A DNA stretch of 64,000 bases. It comes from Eudorina sp. 2006-703-Eu-15 (taxonomy: Eukaryota; Chlorophyta; Chlorophyceae; Chlamydomonadales; Volvocaceae). Both the position numbers and the translations under genes were made by a program. The stretch covers positions 682,001 through 746,000 of the forward strand of contig BDSI01000021.1 of the NCBI GenBank assembly GCA_003117195.1, in the 5' to 3' direction. Each line of letters opens with the position of its first letter. Positions within the stretch are counted from its first letter, which is position 1. Under the pieces are notes generated by a model that was given only the letters and a program-made list of their open reading frames with translations, ran no database searches and was not told the DNA's origin. Shown in pieces: positions 34,001 to 45,323 of the stretch.

Positions 34001-34893
34001 GGGTCTCTGTGTTGACCGGCAGGCGGGGCCGGGCCGGGCGGGGCAGGAGCGCGTGACATGCAGTGGGCGTGTCACGCGTGTGTAGGTAGCAGCACTGAGT
34101 CGCGAGAAGCGCGTGTGAAAGAGACCTGAGCCGCGGGAAGCGAAGTCCAGAAGCGAGAGGCGCGCGCGCGTGTGTTAGCAAGGAGAAAAGCTGAGCCGCC
34201 CGCCCGTGTGTGTGTGTGTGTGTGTGTGTGTATGGCGGGCGGTAAAAAGGGGTCTCAGAGCATGTGTGGCTTAAAACGAGAAGTTGAACAAGCCACGTGC
34301 GTGGGATGGAAACAAGGAAAACACGCCCGCCCGCCCGCCCGCCTGCCCGCCCGGCGCTCTGCTGCGCCCTGATGCGATCTGCTGTGCTCAGGACGACCGG
34401 CTTCGAGGACATCTCCTTGGACATCCACGAGGAGCGGCCGTACTGCGGGCCCGTGCTGGGCTGCCTGGAGGGCTGCTTCAGGTGGCTGGGCGGATGGAGA
34501 CGGGATCAGGGGGGGCGGCGGCACCGGGGTGCATGCATGGATGGGGGACATGGATGGGGGGGGCATGGATGGGGGGGACAGTACAGTCCTCGTGTGGCCG
34601 CAGTACCTCCTCGTGTGGCCGCCCGTGCGACCACCACACCGACCACACCAGTCCGTCCATCGCTTGCGCCCTCCTGCGCCCTCCTGCGCCCTCCTGCGCT
34701 GCCTCACTGGGCGGGCTGCCGCGGGGCGAACCGTCAGTCACCCCTCTTATCTTTCTTAACCCCCAACCCAACCCTCGAGCCTGCGCGCAGGTACTGGGTG
34801 TGCTGCCTGGGGGTGCGGGCCCTGTTCTTCAGCCGCCGAGCCCGTCACTTCGAGAGGCCGCCAGATGGGGGCTGCTGCGGCTGCATGTGTTGA
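28032..34893 (+). CDS. Calpain-type cysteine protease A with N-terminal TM and Cys-rich ends
   Basis: Papain-fold calpain catalytic domain, predicted membrane-anchored. Thirteen exons join in phase: 28032-28156, 28610-28786, 29378-29436, 29877-29977, 30273-30370, 30649-30745, 31037-31129, 31607-31720, 32906-32995, 33273-33334, 33813-33986, 34392-34481, 34791-34893. The product is 460 aa. A hydrophobic segment (AVFWPVILLVQAI) is followed by a second (IYLLGCIWVYIARLG) and a cysteine cluster (CGMCVCCHCTY). The catalytic triad is intact: Cys136 in CQGGLGDCWLMSALACLA, His320 in GHAY, Asn340 in NPWGTFEWKG. MEWRDF follows, then a second cysteine-rich region ending CCGCMC. I see no C2-like, EF-hand or penta-EF domain. 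The start at 28032 is preferred over 27954 because it aligns with the start of calpain B. A TGTAA at 35757 is a possible polyadenylation signal. Confidence 0.9.
29779..29838 (+). repeat. 20-bp tandem repeat, three units, in calpain A intron 3
   Basis: Three consecutive units of the form ATGGAC(C/T)(C/T)TAGGGGGA with short variable ends lie just upstream of the exon that encodes the catalytic cysteine. Confidence 0.85.
34206..34231 (+). repeat. (GT)13 microsatellite in calpain A intron
   Basis: An uninterrupted GT run in the intron before exon 12. A CCCG-type tetranucleotide run (34323-34350) follows about 100 bp downstream. Confidence 0.9.
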
Positions 34894-36190
34894 GCTGCCT
34901 GTCCATTGCTGCAGCAGCGCGGCCGCGGTGCCTGGACATGGTGCAATCCGAGCGTCCAAACCCGCGGCCGCGGTGGGGCGGGGTAGGGTAGGAAGGGGGG
35001 GCCTTCTGGGCTTGTGGACTTGTGGCTAGTCCTAGAGACCGAGGCCAGAAATAAAGCCCGACTACCGTATTCCAAGTGATGAGCTGACTCGGCTCCGGAA
35101 CCGGTGGCGTGCGGCGGCCAGTGACAATGCCAGCGGGCGAGCGAAACAAGGAATGTACGGCAGATGTACGTACAGGGTGTCGTGCAGCGGAGACTCGGCG
35201 ACCATTGTTTACCTGGTGCTGTTCACTGGACGTGTGATCTGGTATGATTCACTTTCAGGGGGCCGGATTGCCGCGACCGATTTCATTTCCGTGATACCGC
35301 ACGACCTGGCGTCGGCGTCGGCGTGCGTGGGTGGGATTGCGCGTGATCCGGGGGGAACAGGGCCGGCGCGACGCCTTCAGTATGCGTGTATGCCGGGTGT
35401 CGCAGGGCCCCGGCCCGTGGTCAGCTGCGGATCGCTGACTCGGTGTTCGCTGCATGGCCATGGCGGCTGGTCGCGGTGCTGCAAATGTGATGAACTCGTT
35501 GCATTTTTAAGTAATACCTCAATGTGAACGAATGAGTATTGATCAACAATAGAGACCTCCTAGTGAACGACTTTGGACACTTGGGTCGGATCGGTCGGAG
35601 GCTGGCAGCAGAGGGCGACCCCTGCCCCCGCTATAGCTGTACAGAAGGCGCTTGCAATGCGCCTCGGGGGCGGGAGTGAGGTATGGCGGGGCTGCCGGCG
35701 CAGACGGGGTGGCGGCTTGCCGGTGCGCACCTGGCAGCTTGGCCTCTCAGGTGGGCTGTAACGCGCAGCGTTCGGACACACATCGAAAATCGTTTCGAAA
35801 ACGGCCTCGAAAACGGTCTCGTCTCGTTCGTAAAACCTTCATCGTTACAGTAGCCTATTAGGGCCCATGGCGGCACGAGATGCGGTCGCGTCCACCTCGC
35901 GACGGGTAGCTGGGTGGCCCTCCGACCCGGGGGGTGGGGCGTGGGGGGGAGGTCTCATCTGCCCTGGAGAGGCCCATGGAGAGATGAGATGACATGAGAT
36001 GGCGGTGTGGTGTGGAACAGTGGAAGGCGGTGAGCTGGCTGCGCGGTCCTGGTCCTCCTGGTGGCCGTGGCACGCGGCCGTAGGGCCCTCCTGGCCCACG
36101 GCACTCAGCTCGGGCGCCGTCGCCAAGGTTACCGTAGTTGGGGTTTCATCGCCCGGATCCCCTTGAGCGCTTGACCGCTTGACGGCACCC

Positions 36191-36257
36191 CAGGACCTTT
36201 TTTCACAATTTAACCCCAGGACCTTTTTTCAATTTAACCTCAGGACCTTTTTTCAGG
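36191..36257 (+). repeat. Triplicated CAGGACCTTTTTTCA motif
   Basis: Three direct copies of a 15-nt motif start at 36191, 36217 and 36241, separated by short AATTTAAC-type spacers. Confidence 0.9.
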
Positions 36258-36299
36258 ACGTGACAGTGTCGGTGTGTCGGCTCCTCGGATAGAAGGATA

Positions 36300-36391
36300 A
36301 TGTAACCGTTTCAAGGTGGGTGAATCCTCAGTCCCCACCGGGCGATCCAACCGGCCCAGGCAGCTCTGTAGGCGCTCCACCTCATCAACCC
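36300..36391 (+). repeat. Dispersed repeat A, copy 1
   Basis: About 90 nt starting TGTAACCGTTTCAAGGTGG and ending CTCATCAACC. It aligns over its whole length with 56249-56333 and more weakly with 44486-44572. Shared anchors are TGTAACCGTT(T/A)CAAGGTGG, ACCGGG, GGCCCAG, AGCTC and CTCATCAACC. Probably a short non-autonomous element; family unknown. Confidence 0.65.
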
Positions 36392-37977
36392 TTAGGTTGC
36401 TTGCCTACTACGGCACGGTACCTCATCTGTTGCAGCACTATCGTACGTATCAGAATCATGAGATGGACGCCGACGGATGCGGCGGGTGGGCGTGCATCGC
36501 AGCCGCATAGCATCACCGGGTAAGGTTGCCGCCACCAGAGGGCGCCCGCGGGCGCATCATCGCCGCGGCGTCGGGCGCAGCCGCCGCCGCGGGCGGCGCG
36601 GCCGCCGCCGCGGCTCAGACCACAGCCCCATTCGGCTGCGGCAGTCGAACGTCCTGGGGCGACACCGCCCGGTCTGCGGCCGCCAGGCGGCCCAACCCGT
36701 GCGCCGAAACGCCCCGGCTGGCCGCTGGTCCGCGGTGTCAAACCGCCCTAGCGTCACATACCGACACACCCTAAAGCCTAAACGCTTATGTACGAACACC
36801 CCATGGTGCTCCGGGCCTGGCTGCCCAGGGGGGGTCGCAGCTTCACCCGCCGCCGTACAGCGTGGGGGCCCTGCCGGAGGGGATACGCTGAGGGCCAGCG
36901 CCCATGGCCGCTGCCGTCTCTCTTCCCTAACCACTCGTACTTCGCAGCCGCTACCACCGCCACCGAACCCGCAGTTCAAACACCACGCCCGATCCAAACC
37001 CCTTCACAAACACCCCAATTACGGTATACCCAGCAACCCCCCCCCGTGGAGGCGCTGCCTGGACATAGCCCGGAGACAGCAGGAAAGATGAATGCGCATG
37101 ATGCGCACGTGGGCAACGCCACGTGGGCAACGGCACGTAGGCAACCTGGCACCGCAGTAGGGGGGTCAAGAGTGAACCCATCGGTGCCGGGGGGAGGTTG
37201 CGAAGGCCAGCGGAAACCCATAATCCATCCACCCGCGCCCCCTTAAACCCACGCGTCTGTTTAAGACCGAACCGTAAAATATAATAATTATCATTATGCC
37301 CACCACCGTCACCGAAACCCTGCTTGCACCCACCATCGAAGTGGGTTCTGGAGCCCTCCACCACCCGACACCGAAGTCTCCGCCGCAGCCTCCGCAGACG
37401 ACGCACCGCTCCGGAGAACAGAAGCGACATGATGCCCCCAACGCAGACCCACCGACAAAGCTCCAACCTCGCACCGCACCTAAAACGCCCTGTACATTGC
37501 CATGGTGCTTCCCAGGTACGGCAGACATGACGACCATTCGGGGGCATCCACCTTCGCAGTTTGTAGACTGGGTCTTCCCCATGCGGCGAACGAGAAACGC
37601 ACTGCCCCGACGTCCGCCCCCGCGACCCTCTGAAACCCAACCAGACCAGCCAGGTCTCTCGCGCGTATCAACGGATCCAAGCGTTGACCGACCCCAACCG
37701 ACCGGGCGCACCTTATCCCGTCCCCGCCACATGCCATGTATTCCCCGGGCCATGGGCGATTTGCTGGGTCGACCACATCGGTATCGATGGTCCCACACGG
37801 TCCCGCGGCGGTCTTGATGACCTGGGGAGCAGACCTGGATCTGCGGCCCAGAAGGTTCTGGATCTGGGGCCCAGAAGGTCCCCCTTCGCCTTCTGGGACA
37901 CCCGCACACGGCCCGGGTGCGGAGTGGGTGCCTTCCGCAGGAAGACGTCGCTCGCCAGCCATTCGTGCGGTTGCGCA

Positions 37978-38063
37978 ACCGCCATCCAGCAACGCCGCTG
38001 CAGCCTCAGCGGCCACCAACCACCAACCGCCATCCAGCAGCGCCGCTGCAGCCTCAGCGGCCA
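37978..38063 (+). repeat. Tandem duplication, 48-bp period
   Basis: Two 38-nt copies (37978-38015 and 38026-38063) differ at one base. They begin ACCGCCATCCAGCA and end CCTCAGCGGCCA. Confidence 0.9.
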
Positions 38064-38736
38064 GCGCGCGGCGCACTCGTCCGTGTTGGCTACGTACAAG
38101 CCCCGCGGAACTCAGATATCTCTCTCTCTCTGTCTCCCTCTTTCTCATTCGGGACGAGTCGCGCTGCGCCCCTCTCCGACAACCCTCAACGGAACGTCAA
38201 CAATCCGACAACAACGGTGAATTCAATCACATGCTGACCGACTGGGCATCCCCCGCCGGCAGTACAACGCCACCCCAACCACGCGGCCGCACTCCGCGTG
38301 CCCACCACACGCACACACATACACACACACATACACACACGAAACACACAGCGGGAATCTCCTTCTTCGCAGGACGCCTCCACCCTCCGCCCTCCGGGGG
38401 CCAGAGCCGACGCATACACACGTTGCGCCGCATCTGTGATGCCCAGGTGCCGTACTTCCATAACCCCCACCGGACGATCGGTCCGGGAGGGGGGATTCCG
38501 CCGTATAACGAATCACTTTAATTCATTCATGAAGCCATTCATTCATCCACTAAGTCGCCCACCCATTCATTGGAAGTTCATTCACGCTCATTCAATATCC
38601 TTGGGAGCACAGACGCACGCATGATGGGGTGGCAGTCCCCGCGCGACGTGTCGGCCCCCAACCCCGAGATCTCAAGTAGATGTTCCCGCAGTGGCCTCAG
38701 ACTCCCACCGCCAGTGTCAGCAACACCGTAATGTGT

Positions 38737-38778
38737 GGGCTGTCACCGATGACCCGCGGGGTCCGCTGTAACATCCTA
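38737..38778 (+). repeat. Dispersed repeat B, copy 2
   Basis: Identical over 42 nt to 5806-5847, including the TGTAA, and also followed by an ATAATAAT tail. The flanks upstream of both copies are unrelated, as expected for 5'-truncated insertions. Confidence 0.7.
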
Positions 38779-40692
38779 TAAATAATAATGATCGATATCG
38801 CCGCCCAGTCGCGAAACCACCGCCACCACCACCACCACCACCCATCCACCACCATCATCACTGTTTCTTCCTACCCGGTACCAACATCCGTCAAACCTCA
38901 ACCCAATCCCGGCCATGCTGTGTATCATGAGAGACCAGCCAAAAACCGCCCATGCTGTGTATGTACGGCAAAGACAACCGAGGGGCTGGCGGGTGTCCCC
39001 AAAGATAGGTATAGCGGCACCTTTGTGGGTGTACAATGCGGCACCAGCAGGTGCGTGGCACCCCATGTCCGACATCGAGACATCCCGGCGTCGTACGCCG
39101 CGCCAGACGTACCGCAGTGTGTGTGCAAAACGATATCGTACCGCACGAGAAGGCAGGCAGGAACGAGGGCCCGCTCCTGCACCGCGGTGGTGCCCAGGTA
39201 GCTAGAGACACCAGACGAGACACTGAATACGCACATCAAGGGGGAAGACTGCCCCCCCCTTGACTGCCCACTTATGCCCCACCATTTCCATCCGCCACCC
39301 AGCCTTGATCGTGGCCAAAAGCCCACACCCACGAGGCGCTATCCCTGGCCCTAGCGCTGTACTGCCAAGTCGTACATAAGTCGCACGGGCTCCGCCGAGG
39401 CAACCGTCCCCCGTCGTACATGCACAAAACGTGTGCAAAGGAAACGTGTACATCCAGACAAGCGCGACCCCTTGCCCTGCAGGACCGCAGCCACCAGGGG
39501 GAGCCACGGGGCACTGCCCCGGACAGGGTCCTACTGCCGGAAGCCCTCGGGCCCCGATACAGGCGCCGTCTGCTGTGCGCACGATACCCCACAGATGCAC
39601 CGCCCGGACAGCCGTCCCGCCATGCCTCCCCCAAGCCCTTCCTCTAGCACTTTCCTATATCCCCCAAGCCTCTCGCTGCAAATGATAACTCCGGAAATGA
39701 CCCACAAGTTCGAAACATCCGCCTGCCAAACATCCGCCACCCAATAAAGCAAATCCAGTTCTCGCGTGTGGCGCGCTTGCTTTCCTTGCCGCTCTGGAGG
39801 GCGTAGATCAACAGGATGATGAGAAAAGAAAACTGCCCTACAGTCCAGCCGACCACCACATCCCCTCACCACCTCTTTCCCGTCCACAAGGATCCCCCGT
39901 GCCCCCGTGCATGGGTCCCTCAAAAGTAAATAAATCGCATTAATTTCGAGGACGAAAATCGTTTCGTTAGGTTTGTAAGTAATGCTGCGATCACGGCCTC
40001 GACGAGCGCCGGGCGCGGGCTCGGAACGGGTGCAAGGTTTTGTACATCGCTCCGCGAGACAACCCCGAAGGGCGTCGTCGCTGGTGCGCACCGCACCGCA
40101 CCGCTCGTACCTTTCCATCCTAGCTCTTGCTTTTTTGGTATCGTATCGTATGTACACTTGCCACTCATCGACCTCGATTTGGCCGGACGTCCTGAGGACT
40201 GCCGTACGGCCCAGTACGGCCCATGGGTCTCCCTAGAGCGACCCATGGGTCACAGCCGCAGCCCTTGGTCCTCTGGTTCTCTCTGCATGTTGCAGGGCCG
40301 CGCCCTCCGACGATCCCATGGGACCCCTATTCCCCGCGCCCCTCTCACACACTCTCACTCTTGTGGTGCCGTACACGACAAACGGAACTGCGGCTCCAGG
40401 GGGGATGTGGCGGGTCCCCTGGAGCACGTGCCGGATGGCCCGGCGACGGCGGTGGCGGCGGAGGAACGACGGCGCCCACGCACTGCGCAGGCCGCCCAGA
40501 GGTGCCCCATCCACCCGAACATGCTGTTGCCGTAGAGCCGTACATAAGCAGTACAGGTCCCAAAATGACTCTCGGCGCAGCGAAATCGAAATGGCCCCCC
40601 AGGCCTGTCAGAATCACCGTCATCACCATAAATCACATTTCATCTGCTCTCATCACAACACATACACCACCTCCATATTACCACTTCACGAA

Positions 40693-43600
40693 TTACAGGA
40701 AAATCATATCCCAATCTGGATCGTCGCCGGCGACATGGGACAGCGGCGCCGCCGGGTACGCCGACAGGCCGCCCGCCGCCGCCGCCGCCGCGGCAGCGCC
40801 GCCGCCGCCGGGCGCGCTGACCACCGCCTGCCGCATCGCTGTGGGAACCGCCGGCGCGGGATGCTGCTGCTGCTGCTGCTGCTGCTGTGGCGCAGCGCCA
40901 TTGTTCCCGTTGGCCAGGAGCTCGGCGCGGATGGCTCTCTCAATGTCCACCAGGGCCTGTATGACGACGTCCATTCGGGGGCGCATCTTTGGGTCGGGGT
41001 TGAGGCAGCAGCGCCCCAGCGCGATGAGGCCGTCGGTGAAGGGCTCGTCCTCGGGCCATGGGAGGTGGAGGCGGCCTTCGCGGACGCCGGCCACCACCTC
41101 AGCTGCGCAGGCAGCAGGGGAACAATCGCCAGGGGAATGAAGGAGGGGCGTGTGTGCGTCAGATATGTGAAATGTGCAAGGCAAGGGAGAAGCGAGTTCG
41201 CAGCCGGGAGGGCGGAGAGGCCGCGGGGGCCAAGCAGGCAAGCAAGCAAGTACGGGAATCGAGGCAGCCACGCCACGTGCTCATGCCGTACATCTATGTG
41301 GTCAACTTGTGAAGGCGCGGGATGTCGGGTACGGATCAAAACGCTTCAGAACACGGTGATGATCAACTTGCTTGTTGTACGGCGCACGGCCAGCCGGTAC
41401 GGCCCGTACTTACAGTAGTGCATCCCGCCGTACGGCCGCTGGCCAGTGAGCATCTCCCAGAGGCAGACGCCAAAGGCCCAAACGTCGGTGGCCCGGCTCA
41501 CGCGACCGTTGAGGGCCTCCTGCAGACCGTTAACGGATAACGGTGCGGTGGTTGTTGGTTGGCAGGAGCCCGGGTATGCAATTGCAGCTACGGCAGCTAT
41601 ATATAGTGGCATCCGAAGCTAGCTGAGGCAAAGGCCACAGAAATGCCATCATGAACTTCTTGCGCTGGTTCTTATAGTGAAGCAAGCAATTGCGCTAGCC
41701 TACCGGGGGTTTGCTTAGCTGCCCTGAAGCAGGCGCGTGGTGCATGAATGAATGAATTGTCGGGGTTGAGTTGCTTAGTCACAAAGACTGGCCCATCTTG
41801 CTCGTAGTCTTGCTCGTAGTCAAAACACATATTAGGGTTTCTCGCTAAACACAGGCTTGCTTTAAAAAATCATCGATGAAGGGCAGCGAGGGGGAGCGGG
41901 AATTGTGCAGCAGCAGCAGCAGCAGCAAACGTTTTTGACTGGCCTTTTCCTGCTCCTACAGGCCGTAGAACGAATACGGTGAGGCCCGAGGCGCTCGTCG
42001 TGCAGTCTAAAGGAAGAGCTGCTTGCCATATCAATATTGCTCAGTGTACGACAATGCCGTACCGGGGCCGTATAGGCGATGGACCCCCAGCAGTCCGTGT
42101 CGAGGCTGGTGGCGTTGACCGGCAGCACGTGAGCTAACCCGAAGTCCCCCACCTGCGTGTCGTACACATGCCGTACGTGTCACGCGATACGCTTCGTACA
42201 AGGAAGTAAGGGCAGAAAAGGAAAGGCGCCGTTCCTTATTTCAAGCAGTCACACAATGCGCAGGTGGGGCCACGGGCGCCAACGATTGATACGCGGCAGT
42301 ACTCACGACACCACGACGGGTACGGCAGGAATATCCTGGCGGCGCCGTACCAACCTTGGACGTGAAGCCCCTACGGTCCTCCTTTGAGGTGTTGAGCAGC
42401 ACGTTGGCGGGCTGCAAGGGGCGGCAACGGGACGAAGAGGCAGCTTGAGCGGAGGGCAGGAGAACCCCGGGGGCCGAGAGGGTGAACGGCGAGGGAGACA
42501 GGGAAAAGGCAACGAGGGCCCAGACACGCGACAAGGGGCAAGAGGAACAAGGTGAGAGGCCTCACAGCGGAAGAACAGAAAACAGAAATAAAAACAGAAA
42601 AAACAGGAGAAAGACACAGGAAACAACCACACGACGCACCGACCCACGGGTCCGCTCGCTCACTTTCACATCTCCGTGGACCACCCCCAGCTCATGCATA
42701 TGCAGCAGGCCGCGTGCCATCTCCGCCGCGGTTCGGATCACGGCACGGCGCGCCACACGAACGCCCCAGAACTGGGTCGGCTGGAAGATGCGCTTGCGGA
42801 TCGCGCCGTCGAGCGTGCCGCGATTGCAGCGCTCCTGGATGACCACCACCATCATCTTGCCGGTCTCAGCCTGGGGCCCCACAAAGGTTCACGACGGGGA
42901 TCGAACCAGGGTTGTTGTCAAGGGCCGACAGGTATGGGTAATTGATGCGTGAAGGTCAATTGTGTGAGGCAAGAGTGGCGGACTTGACGGGGACGCAGAC
43001 ATTGGAAGAGCTGGCCTGCACAACAGGGAACGGCTGCAGGATCGGGTCCGTACAAAAACACACACAGCATTAGATGCATAGTACGTCACGCAGTCAACCC
43101 CCCGCGCGCTTTCCTCTCCCCCCTGCCGAGCTGTCCTCACCCCGAGCGAGTGCAGGACGTGGTGCAGTACGAGCAGCGAGTCGTGTCCATCGTGGAGGTC
43201 CTTGGGATCTCCGAAACCATCATCTGCGTACGGCAATGGCATTCGTGCCTCATTAGCAGGCCCCAGACCATGATCCGGGGGACATCGATGGCAGCAGCCG
43301 CATCCTTCGGCGAACGACACTGGCAAATGACAAGCAACGGGCATGGTCGCATGGAGAGTGCCTTAGCTAGCCACAGAACTTGTGTACGGCTTACGGCATG
43401 TACGACGCGCAACACTCACCTGATCTTAACGGAACGGGCTCCAGGACGCGGGGTCGGTTCGGGCCGCGGCCGACGCTCCTGTGCGTGGCGGGGCCATCTG
43501 TGAGGCTCTCCCGACGAGGTCTGGGCCACTCTAGAAACAACGCAAGACCACCCGGCCCTCTCTATGTCGCCGACTCCCCCCCAGGCCTTTCATCTGCCCC

Positions 43601-45323
43601 AGTGAAGCCCCTGCGCCCCTCTCAGGCCACGCGAGGGCCGTCCCCCCGTCCACCCTCAGAAGTCAGACCACCTAACCCCCCAGACCTTACCAAAACCTAA
43701 GCAGATAGTCAGACTCCCCTGTGTTCGTTTACTCAATTCTTTCCCTGCGCCGTACGCACTGTGCCGTACCTTTCGCCTTCCAGTAGGTCGAAGAAGGCGT
43801 CTGTGAGGGGGGCGCAGCGGCTGGCGTACGTCTGCGGTCGAGCATGACCATGGGGCGGGATATTGGAGATGAGTATCGGAGTTGAGGACATGATCTGGAA
43901 TCACCGTTGGCGCTTGGAGGACCTTGTGCGGAGCGTGAGCACCCTACCTCTCGCCGCCGCAGCGAATCCGACTCACGGAGGCGCAGCAGGCGTCGGTCGG
44001 GGGTTAGTTGGGTTAGTCTTTTCACTGGAGCTGCACCCGTCAACGGAGCTGCACACGACGGCGGGCGGTTCTCAAAAGCGCCAAAACGGTCATAGATGTT
44101 CTAATTGCAGCAGCATAAAAAACCAAATTTGGAGTCTGCGGCACGCGGCATCTGGGGCGCGACCCGGGTGCGATGACGATGATGAGGGAGGAACAGCCCT
44201 CCGCCGGGGTTCGGGTGCAGGGCGGGGGATACCAGGTGCGGCAGTCTGAGCACCGACCCGGGCGGGCATCACCGCTGCTGCTGCGCACAGGGTAGAGGGC
44301 TGTTTCGCACTGCACTGCACTGCACTGCACTGCACGGTGCTAGCTAGCTAGCTAGCTAGCTAGCTAGCTAGCTAGCTAGGTCGCCCCGCTGCTACTCACG
44401 GCTCCTCCCAACCCACGGCTTCCAGGATGGCCAGATTCGGTTGCTTGATCCGGTAGTTTGAGTGCTTCCGTCCGTCACTTTAGCCCCTTTCCAAGGGCGG
44501 CGACACACACACCGGGAGGTCCCTCCACCCCACCCCGGGCGAGGTCCAAGCGGCCCAGACAGCTTCGTCAGAGCACTTCCAGCGGATTCGAACCCACCAG
44601 GACGACGTTTGGGTGCACCAGGCGGGGGCTCAGCAGCAGCTCGTGAACAGCGGCCCGCTCCAAGCCGTTGCACAACATGATTTTGACGGCACACGAAAGG
44701 CCTCGGTAGGTGCCTGTGGGGCACGGGACAATACGCGAAAGCACAACATTTAAACCGCTTTATGACGGAACGAGTTGGTTGAGATACTGCGTGATGGAGG
44801 GCACATTCAAGCGCGCATCGTGCATTTCAAGTTGTTAAGGTTCTTGTGACGTCGTTGCGATTGACTTGATGATTGTCTATGATCACTGCCGTTGCAGAAT
44901 GGAGCAAATAGCCTTAGGTAACCACTTACCAGGAAGGACGACACCGTAAGTTCCTCGGCCCAGCAGGCGATGTTGCAGACTCAGACCCTCCATGATTTGC
45001 AAAGCATCACATGGAGACACATTCTCTGGGCGCATGTCTTGAATTCTCGTCGCGTTAAGGGTTGGCGTCGCGCATAAGGTCACAGTGGTCGCGGGGTTGC
45101 CTGTTGCGCTCGGCTCGCCTAATGTACTGCTTGGATGGGTTGTGCCTCCTGTCAGAGCGGGACTGCCGTCTCGGCGTGGTGGCGTCTGGGGCACTGCATT
45201 AATAAGCCCCCCGCTGCTCCCCGTTCCTTGCGCAGCCGAGACGTTCCCCAACGGAATTTGTGCAGCAACCGCAGACTGTCCATTTCTTTCCAACAATGCT
45301 CCGCCAAAGCACGCGCGGAACAT
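40693..45323 (-). CDS. TKL-like protein kinase with polyglutamine C-terminal tail
   Basis: Predicted Ser/Thr (possibly dual-specificity) kinase of the tyrosine-kinase-like group. Ten exons join in phase: 45323-44930, 44713-44598, 43831-43770, 43478-43420, 43319-43141, 42870-42664, 42411-42355, 42152-42063, 41519-41414, 41102-40693. The product is 559 aa. The first 115 residues are Ser/Thr/Pro-rich and unrecognised. The Gly loop is [13 protein letters not shown] (about 120-132) and the ATP Lys142 is in CAVKIM. HPNVVL is followed by an insert of about 85 residues before [13 protein letters not shown]. The catalytic loop is VVHGDVKPANVLL (335-345), with Gly where most kinases have Arg. DFG is at 361-363 and APE at 387-389, then [19 protein letters not shown]. 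The tail has a run of 8 Gln and Ala/Gly stretches. ATG 45323 (MFRACFGG) is the first plausible start; more 5' exons cannot be excluded. Confidence 0.88.
44307..44379. repeat. (CACTG)5 and (TAGC)10 adjacent microsatellites in kinase 1 intron 2
   Basis: A pentanucleotide run at 44307-44335 is followed directly by ten TAGC units (44339-44379). GCTAGC is self-complementary, so the second array can fold on itself. Confidence 0.9.
44486..44572 (+). repeat. Dispersed repeat A, copy 3 (diverged)
   Basis: Shares TTTC-AAGG, CCCCGGGCGA, TCCAA-CGGCCCAG and CAGCT blocks in the same order as the copies at 36300 and 56249. It lies partly in kinase 1 intron 2. Confidence 0.4.

Larger units (their letters stand above)
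34894..40692. other. 5.8 kb non-coding region between convergent calpain A and kinase 1
   Basis: No frame carries a recognisable domain or phase-compatible exons. It contains a TGTAA at 35757-35761, a T-rich triplicated motif (36191-36257), a copy of dispersed repeat A (36300-36391), a 48-bp-period duplication (37978-38063), CA-rich DNA near 38310-38350, ATTC-rich DNA (38520-38600), repeat B copy 2 (38737-38778) and a CAC-rich run near 38818-38860. It probably consists of 3' UTRs plus old insertions. Confidence 0.6.

Noticed and set aside
44402..44466. Extra kinase 1 exon reading [19 protein letters not shown]
   Set aside because: Exons 44713-44598 and 43831-43770 join directly in phase to give HPNVVLTYAS, and adding this segment would break the frame. 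It lies beside the TAGC array and the diverged repeat A copy.
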